From Verrucomicrobium sp. GAS474 (GTDB lineage Bacteria > Verrucomicrobiota > Verrucomicrobiia > Methylacidiphilales > GAS474): a stretch of DNA of 64,000 bases. Position numbers and translations under genes: made by a program. Under the pieces are notes generated by a model. It worked only from the letters and a program-made list of their open reading frames with translations, searched no databases and had not been told where the DNA came from. Shown piece by piece: positions 41,564 to 49,468 of this stretch (its first letter is position 1; each line of letters opens with the position of its first letter). The stretch is taken from contig NZ_LT629781.1 of the NCBI RefSeq assembly GCF_900105685.1, forward strand, positions 3,038,001 through 3,102,000, given 5' to 3'.

Positions 41564-43003
41564 TTAGAGATTGGGACGGCGGCTGTGCCAGTCGGTCGAA
41601 CGCTCGTAGGCGTCGGCGGTGCGGAAGAGCGTTTCCTCGCCCCAAGCCGGCCCGATCATCTGGAGGCCGATGGGAAGGCCCGAGGCGGTGAACCCGCACG
41701 GGAGGGAAATGCCCGAGATCCCGGCGAGGTTGACGGCGATGGTGAAGATGTCGGCGAGGTACATCTGGAGCGGGTCGGCGACCTTCTCGCCGATCTTGAA
41801 GGCGGCGGTCGGCGAGGTCGGCGTGAGGATCACGTCGCACTTCGTGAAGGCGGCCTCGAAGTCCTGGCGGAGGAGTTGCCGAACCTTCTGCGCCCGGTTG
41901 TAGTAGGCGTCGTAGTAGCCGGAGCTAAGGACGTAGGTGCCGAGGATGATCCGGCGCTTCACCTCGGGGCCGAAGCCCTCGGCGCGGGTCTTCCCGTAAA
42001 GCTCGATGACGTCCTTGGCATCCTTCGTGCGGCGGCCATAGCGGACGCCGTCGAAGCGGGCGAGGTTCGCCGAGGCCTCGGCGGTCGCGATGATGTAATA
42101 GACGGCGATGGCGTATTCCGTATGGGGAAGGGAGACCTCGACCAACTCGGCCCCCTGGGCCTGGAGATGGGCGATGGCGGCGCGGACCGACTTCTCGATC
42201 TCGGGATCGGTGCCGGGGACGAAGTATTCCTTCGGGACGCCGATGCGGAGCCCCTTCACCTCGCCGGTCAGGGCCTTCGTGTAGTCGGGGACCTCGCAGC
42301 GGGCGCTGGTGTTGTCGTTGCCGTCGTGGCCGGAGAGGACGTTGAGGAGGAGGGCCGAGTCGGCGACGGTCTTCGTGAACGGCCCGATCTGGTCGAGGCT
42401 CGAGGCGAAGGCGGTGAGGCCGAAGCGGGAGACACGCCCGTAGGTCGGCTTCAGGCCGACACAGCCGCAGAGGGCGGCGGGCTGCCGGATCGAGCCGCCG
42501 GTGTCGGAGCCGAGGGAGGCGAAAGCCTCGTGGCCGCCGACGACCGCGGCGGAGCCGCCGCTACTGCCGCCGGGAATGCGGTCGAGGTCCCACGGATTGC
42601 GGGTGACGCCCCAGGCCGAGTTCTCGGTCGAAGAGCCCATGGCGAATTCGTCCATGTTCGTCCGCCCGAGGAGGATCGCACCGGCCTCGCGGAGCTTCGC
42701 GATGACGGTGGCGTCGTAGGGGGCGATGTAGCCCTGGAGGATCTTCGAGGCGCAGGTGTTGGGATCGCCCTTCACGTTGATGACGTCCTTGATCGCGATC
42801 GGGACGCCGCCGAGGGGCTTCGTGATATCGGCCGCCTTCGCCTGGGCGAGGGCCGCCTCGGGGTTGAGGTAGTTGTAGGCGTTCAGCTTCGGGTCGACCT
42901 GGCTGATTCGCTCGAGGAGGGCCTCCGTCACCTCGACGGGGGAGACCTCCTTCGAGGCGAGCTTTTTGCGGAGGGAAACGATGTCGTCGTAAACAAGACT
43001 CAT
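41564..43003 (-). CDS. gatA: Aspartyl/glutamyl-tRNA amidotransferase subunit A
   Basis: The 479-residue amidase-signature protein has catalytic Lys in [13 protein letters not shown], Ser in [13 protein letters not shown] and the nucleophile region [15 protein letters not shown]. It releases ammonia from glutamine and channels it to GatB. It lies between gatC (20 bases upstream) and gatB (21 bases downstream). Confidence 0.97.
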   Translation of the reverse strand: MSLVYDDIVSLRKKLASKEVSPVEVTEALLERISQVDPKLNAYNYLNPEAALAQAKAADITKPLGGVPIAIKDVINVKGDPNTCASKILQGYIAPYDATVIAKLREAGAILLGRTNMDEFAMGSSTENSAWGVTRNPWDLDRIPGGSSGGSAAVVGGHEAFASLGSDTGGSIRQPAALCGCVGLKPTYGRVSRFGLTAFASSLDQIGPFTKTVADSALLLNVLSGHDGNDNTSARCEVPDYTKALTGEVKGLRIGVPKEYFVPGTDPEIEKSVRAAIAHLQAQGAELVEVSLPHTEYAIAVYYIIATAEASANLARFDGVRYGRRTKDAKDVIELYGKTRAEGFGPEVKRRIILGTYVLSSGYYDAYYNRAQKVRQLLRQDFEAAFTKCDVILTPTSPTAAFKIGEKVADPLQMYLADIFTIAVNLAGISGISLPCGFTASGLPIGLQMIGPAWGEETLFRTADAYERSTDWHSRRPNL

Positions 43004-43023
43004 GGGAAAAAGGGGAAAAGGGG

Positions 43024-43311
43024 TTAGTCGACCATCCGGGGGACGACGAAGAGGTCGTTCGCGCTCTGGGGGGCGTTGGAGAGGGCCTCGGCGGCGGTGA
43101 AGCTCGGCTTCTCGACGTCGGCGCGGAGGTTGTTGCGGAAGTCGGGCGCGTCGGCGGTCTGGACGACGCCGGAGACATCGGCCTTCTGGAGCTCGGCGAC
43201 GTGGGAAAGGATGTCGCCCAGCTGCTTCTGGAAGAGGGCCGTTTCCTCGGGGCTCAGTTGGAGGCGGGCCAGGTGGGCCACGTAAGAGACGTCGATGGGG
43301 GATTCGGCCAT
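43024..43311 (-). CDS. gatC: Aspartyl/glutamyl-tRNA amidotransferase subunit C
   Basis: ATG 43311 gives 95 residues: a helical start ([17 protein letters not shown]), [17 protein letters not shown] and an extended C-terminus with [11 protein letters not shown] and LFVVPRMVD. It wraps between GatA and GatB and stabilises the complex. It is the first gene of gatCAB; the frame upstream to 43431 is non-coding. Confidence 0.94.
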   Translation of the reverse strand: MAESPIDVSYVAHLARLQLSPEETALFQKQLGDILSHVAELQKADVSGVVQTADAPDFRNNLRADVEKPSFTAAEALSNAPQSANDLFVVPRMVD

Positions 43312-43429
43312 AAAAGAGGGGGTGGTTGGAAAACCATTATGGTTAGGTTTTGCGAAGGAGAGCGGCAAGCCCTTTTTCCATCCTGACTTGACGCCAAGGC
43401 CCCCGGCGCGGATTCTAAAACCTCCCCTC

Positions 43430-44533
43430 ATGCCCGCCCCCCTCGAAATCCCCGTCGCCCTCGGCCCCCGTTCCTACGTCGTCCGCATCGCCCCGAAGGG
43501 CCTCACCATGATCGGCTGCCAGCTCAACGAGATCAAGGCGGGGCCGAAGGTCGCCCTGATCTCCGACGAATCGGTCCATTCCCTCTACGGCGAGGCCGTC
43601 CTCGCCTCGATCCGCTCCTCGGGACGCGAGGCCTACTCGATCACCGTCCCGCCGGGAGAGGCGTCGAAGGACCTCGCCCGCCTCGGCCCCCTCCTCTCCT
43701 TCCTCGCCCGGAGCGGCCTGGGGCGGAAGGACACCGTCCTCGCCCTCGGCGGCGGCGTCATCGGCGATCTGGCCGGGTTCCTCGCCGCCTCCTACCTGCG
43801 GGGCGTCCCCTTCGTCCAGGCCCCGACCTCCCTCCTGGCGATGGTCGACAGCAGCGTCGGCGGCAAGACCGGGGTCAACCTTCCCGAGGGAAAGAACCTC
43901 GTCGGTGCCTTCCACCAGCCCCGCCTCGTCGTCATCGACACCGAGACCCTCGCCACCCTCACCCCCCGGGAACGCTCCGCCGGGATGGCCGAGGTGATCA
44001 AGTACGGCCTCATCGCCGACGCCCCCTTCTTCCGCTCCCTGCGGCACGGCATGCCCGAGGATTTCGGCCCGATCATCCGCCGCTCGGTCGAGATCAAGGC
44101 CGAGGTCGTCTCGAAGGACGAGTTCGAGACCACCGGCCTCCGCGCCACCCTGAACTTCGGCCACACCCTCGGCCATGCCATCGAGAACGCGGCGGGTTAC
44201 GGCGTCTTCCTCCACGGGGAGGCGATCTCGATCGGCATCCGGGCCGCCGCCCATCTCTCCCACAAGAAACTCGGCCTCCCCCTCGCCGACGTCCGGGAGA
44301 TCGAGGCGACCCTCGCCGCCTCGGGCCTCCCCCTCCACGCCCCGCAGGTTTCCGACCCCCTTACCCGGACGAAGATCCTGAGCGCGATGAAACTCGACAA
44401 GAAGGCCGAGGGCGGCGTCAACCGCTGGATCCTCCTTCCCGCCATCGGCCAGACTGTCGTGACCGACCACGTCAGCCTCGACGACGTCGAGGCGCTCCTC
44501 TCCCTCATCGCCACCCCGCCGGGCCAGTTCTAA
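43430..44533 (+). CDS. aroB: 3-dehydroquinate synthase
   Basis: ATG 43430 gives 367 residues. The NAD-binding region contains LALGGGVIGDLAGFLAASYLRG, followed by QAPTSLLAMVDSSVGGKTGVN. Metal ligands lie in GMAEVIKYG (Glu) and NFGHTLGHAIEN (His). The enzyme converts DAHP to dehydroquinate in the shikimate pathway. A candidate -35 (TTGACG at 43388) and TCTAAA near 43414 lie close to the start, which would give a very short leader. dprA follows after 18 bases. Confidence 0.96.
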   Translation: MPAPLEIPVALGPRSYVVRIAPKGLTMIGCQLNEIKAGPKVALISDESVHSLYGEAVLASIRSSGREAYSITVPPGEASKDLARLGPLLSFLARSGLGRKDTVLALGGGVIGDLAGFLAASYLRGVPFVQAPTSLLAMVDSSVGGKTGVNLPEGKNLVGAFHQPRLVVIDTETLATLTPRERSAGMAEVIKYGLIADAPFFRSLRHGMPEDFGPIIRRSVEIKAEVVSKDEFETTGLRATLNFGHTLGHAIENAAGYGVFLHGEAISIGIRAAAHLSHKKLGLPLADVREIEATLAASGLPLHAPQVSDPLTRTKILSAMKLDKKAEGGVNRWILLPAIGQTVVTDHVSLDDVEALLSLIATPPGQF

Positions 44534-44551
44534 GCTCCCGCCCCTTCCGCC

Positions 44552-45652
44552 GTGACGCCCCTCGAAGCCACCCTCACTCTCTCCCTTCTTCCCCACATCG
44601 GCCCGGTTCGAGCACGGCGCCTGCGGGAACGCTTCGGCGACGCCCCGGCCATCTTCACCGCCACCGAGCGGGACCTCCAGCAGGTCGAGGGGATCGGCCC
44701 GGAGTCGGCCCGCTCCATCCGCAACGGGGCCGACGGCGGGGCCGCCGCCGCGGAGATCGAGAAGGCCGAGGCCCTCGGCGTCACCCTCCTCCATGCCGAC
44801 GACGACCGCTATCCCGAGGCCCTGAAGGAGATCTACGATCCCCCCCTCATCCTCTACGTCCGGGGGACGCTTCCCGAAACGTGGAAGCAGGGGGTCGCCC
44901 TCGTCGGGTCCCGCGTCACCAGCCATTACGGCTTGGAGACGGCGAAGAAGCTCGGCTACCAGATCGCCTATGCCGGGGTCCCGGTCATCTCCGGCCTCGC
45001 CCGGGGAATCGACACCGCCGCCCACATGGGGGCCTTGGCGGCGAAGGGGCCGACCTGGGCCGTCCTCGGCACCGGCGTCGACCATATTTACCCGGCTGAA
45101 AATGCCTCCCTGGCCGAGAAAATCGCCGAAACGGGATGCCTGATTTCCGAATTTCCCCTCGGCACGAAGCCCGAGAAGCAAAATTTCCCGATGCGGAACC
45201 GGATCGTCAGCGGCCTCAGTTTCGGGGTCCTCGTCGTCGAGGCGGGGCTCGGCAGCGGGGCCTTGATCACGGCCAAGCAGGCCCTCGAACAGGGCCGCCA
45301 GGTCTTCGCCGTCCCGGGCCGGATCGATACCCCCCACTCGAAGGGGTGCCACCAGCTTTTGAAAGAGGGGGCCCGCCTCGTCGAGGACGTGAACGACATC
45401 CTCGGGGAGATGGAATTCCTCTTCCCGCCGAAGGAGATGACCGCCCTCGGCTCCTCCCGCCCCGCCCCGGCCGATCTGACGCCGGAGGAGGCCCTCCTCT
45501 TCGAGACCTTGGGGACCGAGGAAGTCCCCATCGACACCCTGATTGCAAAAAGCGGTTTGCCATCGGGGAAAGTCTCTTCTACGTTGCTCCGCCTTGAAAT
45601 GAAGCGGTTGGTCCGGCAACTCCCGGGCAAGCTCTTCGTACGCACAGGTTAA
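44552..45652 (+). CDS. dprA: DNA-processing protein DprA
   Basis: GTG 44552 gives 366 residues. The N-terminal helix-hairpin-helix region (LLPHIGPVRARRLRERFG) is followed by a Rossmann-like core with VALVGSRVTSHYG, VISGLARGIDTAAHMGAL and FPMRNRIVSGLSFGVLVVEA. A C-terminal winged-helix-like domain (~300-366) completes it. DprA loads RecA on incoming single-stranded DNA during transformation. The PilB/PilC genes elsewhere in the window could serve the uptake side. Confidence 0.95.
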   Translation: MTPLEATLTLSLLPHIGPVRARRLRERFGDAPAIFTATERDLQQVEGIGPESARSIRNGADGGAAAAEIEKAEALGVTLLHADDDRYPEALKEIYDPPLILYVRGTLPETWKQGVALVGSRVTSHYGLETAKKLGYQIAYAGVPVISGLARGIDTAAHMGALAAKGPTWAVLGTGVDHIYPAENASLAEKIAETGCLISEFPLGTKPEKQNFPMRNRIVSGLSFGVLVVEAGLGSGALITAKQALEQGRQVFAVPGRIDTPHSKGCHQLLKEGARLVEDVNDILGEMEFLFPPKEMTALGSSRPAPADLTPEEALLFETLGTEEVPIDTLIAKSGLPSGKVSSTLLRLEMKRLVRQLPGKLFVRTG

Positions 45653-45676
45653 GTAGTTACTTCACATAATTAATAA

Positions 45677-48250
45677 ATGGGCAAAGGTCTGATCATCGCG
45701 GAGAAACCGAGCGTCGCCAACGACATCGCCAAAGCCCTCGGCAAGTTCACTAAAAAAGACGAATACCTCGAGAACGACGAGTGGGTGATCTCCTCCGCCG
45801 TCGGCCATCTCCTCGAGCTCTGCCTCCCCGTCGACATCCAGAAGAAGCACCGCAGCTGGAAGTTCGAGAGCCTCCCGATCCTCCCCGACCATTTCGACCT
45901 CAAGCCGATCGAGAAGAGCAAGAGCCGCCTCGTCGTCCTGAAGAAGCTCCTCGCCCGCCCCGACGTCGACCACCTCGTCAACGCCTGCGACGCCGGGCGG
46001 GAAGGCGAACTGATCTTCCGCTACATCATCCAGCACTGCAAATCGAAGAAGCCGACGCAGCGCCTCTGGCTCCAGTCGATGACCCAGGACGCCATCCGGC
46101 AGGGCTTCGAGAAGCTCCGCCCCGGCAAGGACCTCGACCCCCTCGCCCAGGCCGCCGTCTCCCGCTCGGAGAGCGACTGGCTCATCGGCATCAACGGCAC
46201 CCGCGCCCTCACCGCCCTGAACTCGAAGGACGGCGGCTTCATCCTGACGACGGTCGGGCGCGTCCAGACGCCGACCCTCGCCCTCATCGTCGAGCGCGAC
46301 CTGAAGATCCGCGACTTCAAGTCCCGCGCCTACTGGGAAATCCATGCCGCCTTCGGCGCGAAGGCCGGGACCTACGACGGCCGCTGGTTCGACGAGAACT
46401 TCAAGAAATCGGACAAGGAAGAGGACGAGGGAGCCCGCCCCGAGCGCGTCTGGGACCAGGCGAAGGCCGAGGCGATCCACGCCAAGTGCGAGGGGAAGCC
46501 CGGCGTCGTCACCGAGGAGCGGAAGCCGAGTTCCCAGGCCTCGCCCGGCCTCTTCGACCTCACCACCCTCCAGCGCGAGGCCAACGGCCGCTTCGGCCTC
46601 TCGGCAAAGCGGACCCTCCAGATCGCCCAGGCGCTCTACGAGAAGCACAAGGTCCTCACCTACCCCCGTACCGATTCCCGGCACCTGCCCGAGGATTACC
46701 TCTCCAACGTCCAGGCGACGCTCAAGGGGATGGATTCCCCCTCCCTCGCCCCCTTCGCCAGGCAGGCCCTGAAGGAAGGATGGGTGAAGCCGACGAAGAA
46801 GGTCTTCGACAACACGAAGATCTCCGACCACTTCGCGATCATCCCCACCGGCACCTCGCCCGACAAGCTCGACGACTTCGAGTTCAAGGTCTACGAACTG
46901 GTGGCCAAACGCTTCATCGCCGTCTTCTTCCCTCCCGCCCAGTTCGAGACCCTGACCCGGATCACCCGCGTCGAAGGGGAAGCCTTCAAGACCGAGAACA
47001 AGGTCCTCGTCGTCCCCGGCTGGCTCTCCATCTATGGGCGGCAGCCGAATACCGCTGACGACGACAGCCAGATCGCGCCCGTCGAGGCCGGCGAAACGGT
47101 GAAGACCGAGGTCGTCGAGGTCCGCGCCTTCGACACCAAGCCTCCCGCCCACTTCACCGAAGCGACCCTCCTCTCCGCGATGGAAGGCGCGGGCAAGCTC
47201 GTCGAGGACGAGCATCTCCGCGAGGCGATGGGCAAGAAGGGCCTCGGCACCCCGGCCACGCGCGCCTCGATCATCGAGGGGCTCCTCGCCGAGAAATACC
47301 TCCAGCGCGAGGCGCGGGACCTCCTGGCGATGCCGAAGGCCTTCGCTCTCATCGAAATGCTGCGCGCCACCGGCATGCCCGTCCTCACCTCGCCCGAGAT
47401 GACCGGCGAGTGGGAGTTCAAGCTCCAGCAGATGGAGCAGGGCGCGATCAAGCGGGACGACTTCATGAAGGAGATCGTCGACCTCACCACGAAGATCGTC
47501 GACAAGGCGAAGGGCTTCGAGGAGACCGAGACCCACGCGAAGCCCTACGCGGGCAAGGGGCCGAACGGCGAGGCGATGGTCGAGACGATGCGCTACTACC
47601 AGACGCCCGACGGCTCGTTCAAGCTCTCCAAGTACATCGCCGGCCGGATGCTCGAGCCCCACGAGGCCGCCGAGCTGATCGAGAAGAAATTCATCGGGCC
47701 GCTCCAGGGCTTCCGCTCGAAGATGGGCCGTCCCTTCGTCGCCGCGCTGAAGTTCAACGCCGAGAACAAGGTCGAATTCGTCTTCGAGGACTCCGCCGCT
47801 ACCGCCGGAACCGAGGCCGTCGACGTCGAGACCGCCATCCCCGTCGGCCCCTGCCCCGTCGACGGCGCCCGGGTCTTCGAGGGAACCCTCTCCTTCATCT
47901 GCGAGCACGGCCTCATCGACCCGCCGACCTGCAAGTTCCGGATCGGGAAGAAAATCCTCGGCAAGGACATCACCCGCGAGCAGGCGGAGAAGATCCTCAA
48001 CCAGAAGAAGTCCGACCTCCTTCCCGGCTTCATGTCCCAGCGGACGAAGCGCCCCTTCTCCGCCTACCTCGTCATCAAGCCCGACGAGAGCAAGGTCAGC
48101 TTCGAGTTCGAGCCCCGCGGGCCGAAGGCCCCGAAGCCCCCCGGCGCGACCAAGGGCAAGAAGCCGGTCGGCGCGGGCAAGGCGGGCTTCGTCCGCCGCG
48201 CGGTGACGCCGAAGAAATCGGACGCCGGAGCCGAATCGTCGGAATCGTAA
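45677..48250 (+). CDS. topB: DNA topoisomerase III (type IA)
   Basis: The 857-residue protein has a TOPRIM domain with LIIAEKPSVANDIAKALG and NACDAGREGELIFRYI. The type IA core carries VGRVQTPTLALIVER, FGLSAKRTLQIAQ and the catalytic Tyr at ~329 in LTYPRTDSR. The C-terminal ~220 residues carry repeats of the topoisomerase C-terminal type (GFRSKMGRPF, GFMSQRTKRPF) without zinc Cys clusters and a basic tail. It relaxes negative supercoils and resolves catenanes. A CATAAT lies only 7 bases upstream of the start. Confidence 0.94.
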   Translation: MGKGLIIAEKPSVANDIAKALGKFTKKDEYLENDEWVISSAVGHLLELCLPVDIQKKHRSWKFESLPILPDHFDLKPIEKSKSRLVVLKKLLARPDVDHLVNACDAGREGELIFRYIIQHCKSKKPTQRLWLQSMTQDAIRQGFEKLRPGKDLDPLAQAAVSRSESDWLIGINGTRALTALNSKDGGFILTTVGRVQTPTLALIVERDLKIRDFKSRAYWEIHAAFGAKAGTYDGRWFDENFKKSDKEEDEGARPERVWDQAKAEAIHAKCEGKPGVVTEERKPSSQASPGLFDLTTLQREANGRFGLSAKRTLQIAQALYEKHKVLTYPRTDSRHLPEDYLSNVQATLKGMDSPSLAPFARQALKEGWVKPTKKVFDNTKISDHFAIIPTGTSPDKLDDFEFKVYELVAKRFIAVFFPPAQFETLTRITRVEGEAFKTENKVLVVPGWLSIYGRQPNTADDDSQIAPVEAGETVKTEVVEVRAFDTKPPAHFTEATLLSAMEGAGKLVEDEHLREAMGKKGLGTPATRASIIEGLLAEKYLQREARDLLAMPKAFALIEMLRATGMPVLTSPEMTGEWEFKLQQMEQGAIKRDDFMKEIVDLTTKIVDKAKGFEETETHAKPYAGKGPNGEAMVETMRYYQTPDGSFKLSKYIAGRMLEPHEAAELIEKKFIGPLQGFRSKMGRPFVAALKFNAENKVEFVFEDSAATAGTEAVDVETAIPVGPCPVDGARVFEGTLSFICEHGLIDPPTCKFRIGKKILGKDITREQAEKILNQKKSDLLPGFMSQRTKRPFSAYLVIKPDESKVSFEFEPRGPKAPKPPGATKGKKPVGAGKAGFVRRAVTPKKSDAGAESSES

Positions 48251-48265
48251 ACCGGTCCCGCCCAC

Positions 48266-48296
48266 AAAAAACCCCGTCCTGAGGACGGGGTTTTTT
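48266..48296. terminator. Strong bidirectional rho-independent terminator
   Basis: AAAAAA-CCCCGTCC-TGA-GGACGGGG-TTTTTT is a perfect 8-bp GC stem with a 3-nt loop flanked by A and T runs. It can terminate topB on the plus strand and the convergent lacI-type gene on the minus strand. Confidence 0.93.
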
Positions 48297-48310
48297 GCTT
48301 TGGGGCCGGG

Positions 48311-49408
48311 CTAATTCTTCGGCGGGAGCGATTCCCCGTCGACCCACTTGCCCTCGATCACCGAGGTGATGCCGTAGGGGGGGAAGCCCTTCTTCCGCAG
48401 CCGGACCAGGGAGATCAGCGTCCGGACCGCCACCTGCCCGATCGTCTCCATCTGGGGGCAAATCCCGGCGTCGGAGGTCCCGTCGTTGACGTTCATCGCC
48501 GCCAGGCCGATGTCGCGGGGCGCTTCGAGGCCGACGAGGCGAAGCATGTCCCGGATGCCGGGAGCGGCGGAGAGGATCGCGTCGGGCCGGTTCGCCCGGA
48601 GCCAATCGACGAAGCGTTCCTGCACCTCGGCGGGCGCGGCCCCCTCGGAAATCCAGAAGGGAGGCATGACCGATTCGGGACTCATCTCTCCCTGCGCCAG
48701 CATCGTGCCGGAGTAATTCAGGTAGGCCAGCTGGGAGGTGTAGCCGGTGGCCGGGCGATCGTGCCCCGTCTGCTGCGTCCGCCACTGGCCGACGAAGCCG
48801 ACCCGCTTGTAACCCCGCGCCCGGATCGATTCCATGGCGAGGATGCCGTCGTGGATGTAGTTCGCGTCGATCTTGTGGAGCGGAAGGGCGAAGCCCTGGC
48901 CGACGCAGACGGCGGAGAAGTGGTTCCAGTCGAAGCCCGCCCAATCATGCTCCCGCTCGTGCGGCGGCAGGAGGATCGCCTGGATGCCCCGCGTGGCGAG
49001 GATCTGCTCCATCCGGGCGGGGGAACAGGTCTCGTCCCAGGCGACTTCCTCGAGGCGGTAGCCCTGGGCCTCGGCCTCGGCGAACGCACCCTTCCAGTAG
49101 GCGCGGATCTCGGAACGGGCGAGGAGGCTGGTCCGCTCGGCGCGGTTCCAGCGGGTGATCCATGCCATGCCGGAAACGACGGGGACGGGCGACTTCTGGT
49201 GCCGGTATTCGGCCAGGGCCGCGAGCATCGGATCGGGGCGATAGCCCATCTCCTTGGCGATTTTCTGAACTTCCTCCCGTCGCTTCGCGGAGATCCGGGG
49301 ATGGTCTCTCAGGGCCAGGGAGACCGTGGCGTGGGAAACGTTGAGCCGCTTGGCGATGTCTCGAAGAGTTACTAAGCCGCTGGTGGAAGAAGTGAAATGT
49401 GAGATCAT
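48311..49408 (-). CDS. LacI-family transcriptional regulator
   Basis: The 365-residue protein has the LacI HTH at residues ~13-35 (VTLRDIAKRLNVSHATVSLAL), followed by hinge KEMGYRPDPMLAALAEYR. The periplasmic-binding-type core includes SIRARGYKRVGFVG and NRPDAILSAAPGIRDMLR. It probably represses a sugar-use gene and is released by a sugar. No catabolic gene adjoins it. An inverted repeat lies 5-24 bases upstream of its start, suggesting autoregulation. Confidence 0.92.
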   Translation of the reverse strand: MISHFTSSTSGLVTLRDIAKRLNVSHATVSLALRDHPRISAKRREEVQKIAKEMGYRPDPMLAALAEYRHQKSPVPVVSGMAWITRWNRAERTSLLARSEIRAYWKGAFAEAEAQGYRLEEVAWDETCSPARMEQILATRGIQAILLPPHEREHDWAGFDWNHFSAVCVGQGFALPLHKIDANYIHDGILAMESIRARGYKRVGFVGQWRTQQTGHDRPATGYTSQLAYLNYSGTMLAQGEMSPESVMPPFWISEGAAPAEVQERFVDWLRANRPDAILSAAPGIRDMLRLVGLEAPRDIGLAAMNVNDGTSDAGICPQMETIGQVAVRTLISLVRLRKKGFPPYGITSVIEGKWVDGESLPPKN

Positions 49409-49412
49409 TGTC

Positions 49413-49432
49413 GTCTAGTTTTTCGACTAAAC
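49413..49432. promoter_or_regulatory. Inverted repeat before lacI-type gene, candidate operator
   Basis: GTCTAGT-TTTTCG-ACTAAAC forms a 7-bp inverted repeat with one mismatch, just upstream of the regulator start. It lacks the central CG typical of many LacI-family sites, so it is only a candidate. Confidence 0.35.
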
Positions 49433-49468
49433 CAAATTAATCCCCCCCTGATGGTTCGGTACCAATGG

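Noticed and set aside
45662-48265. An 867-codon minus-strand open frame opposite topB
   Set aside because: It is a shadow of topB. It has low-complexity composition and no start context.
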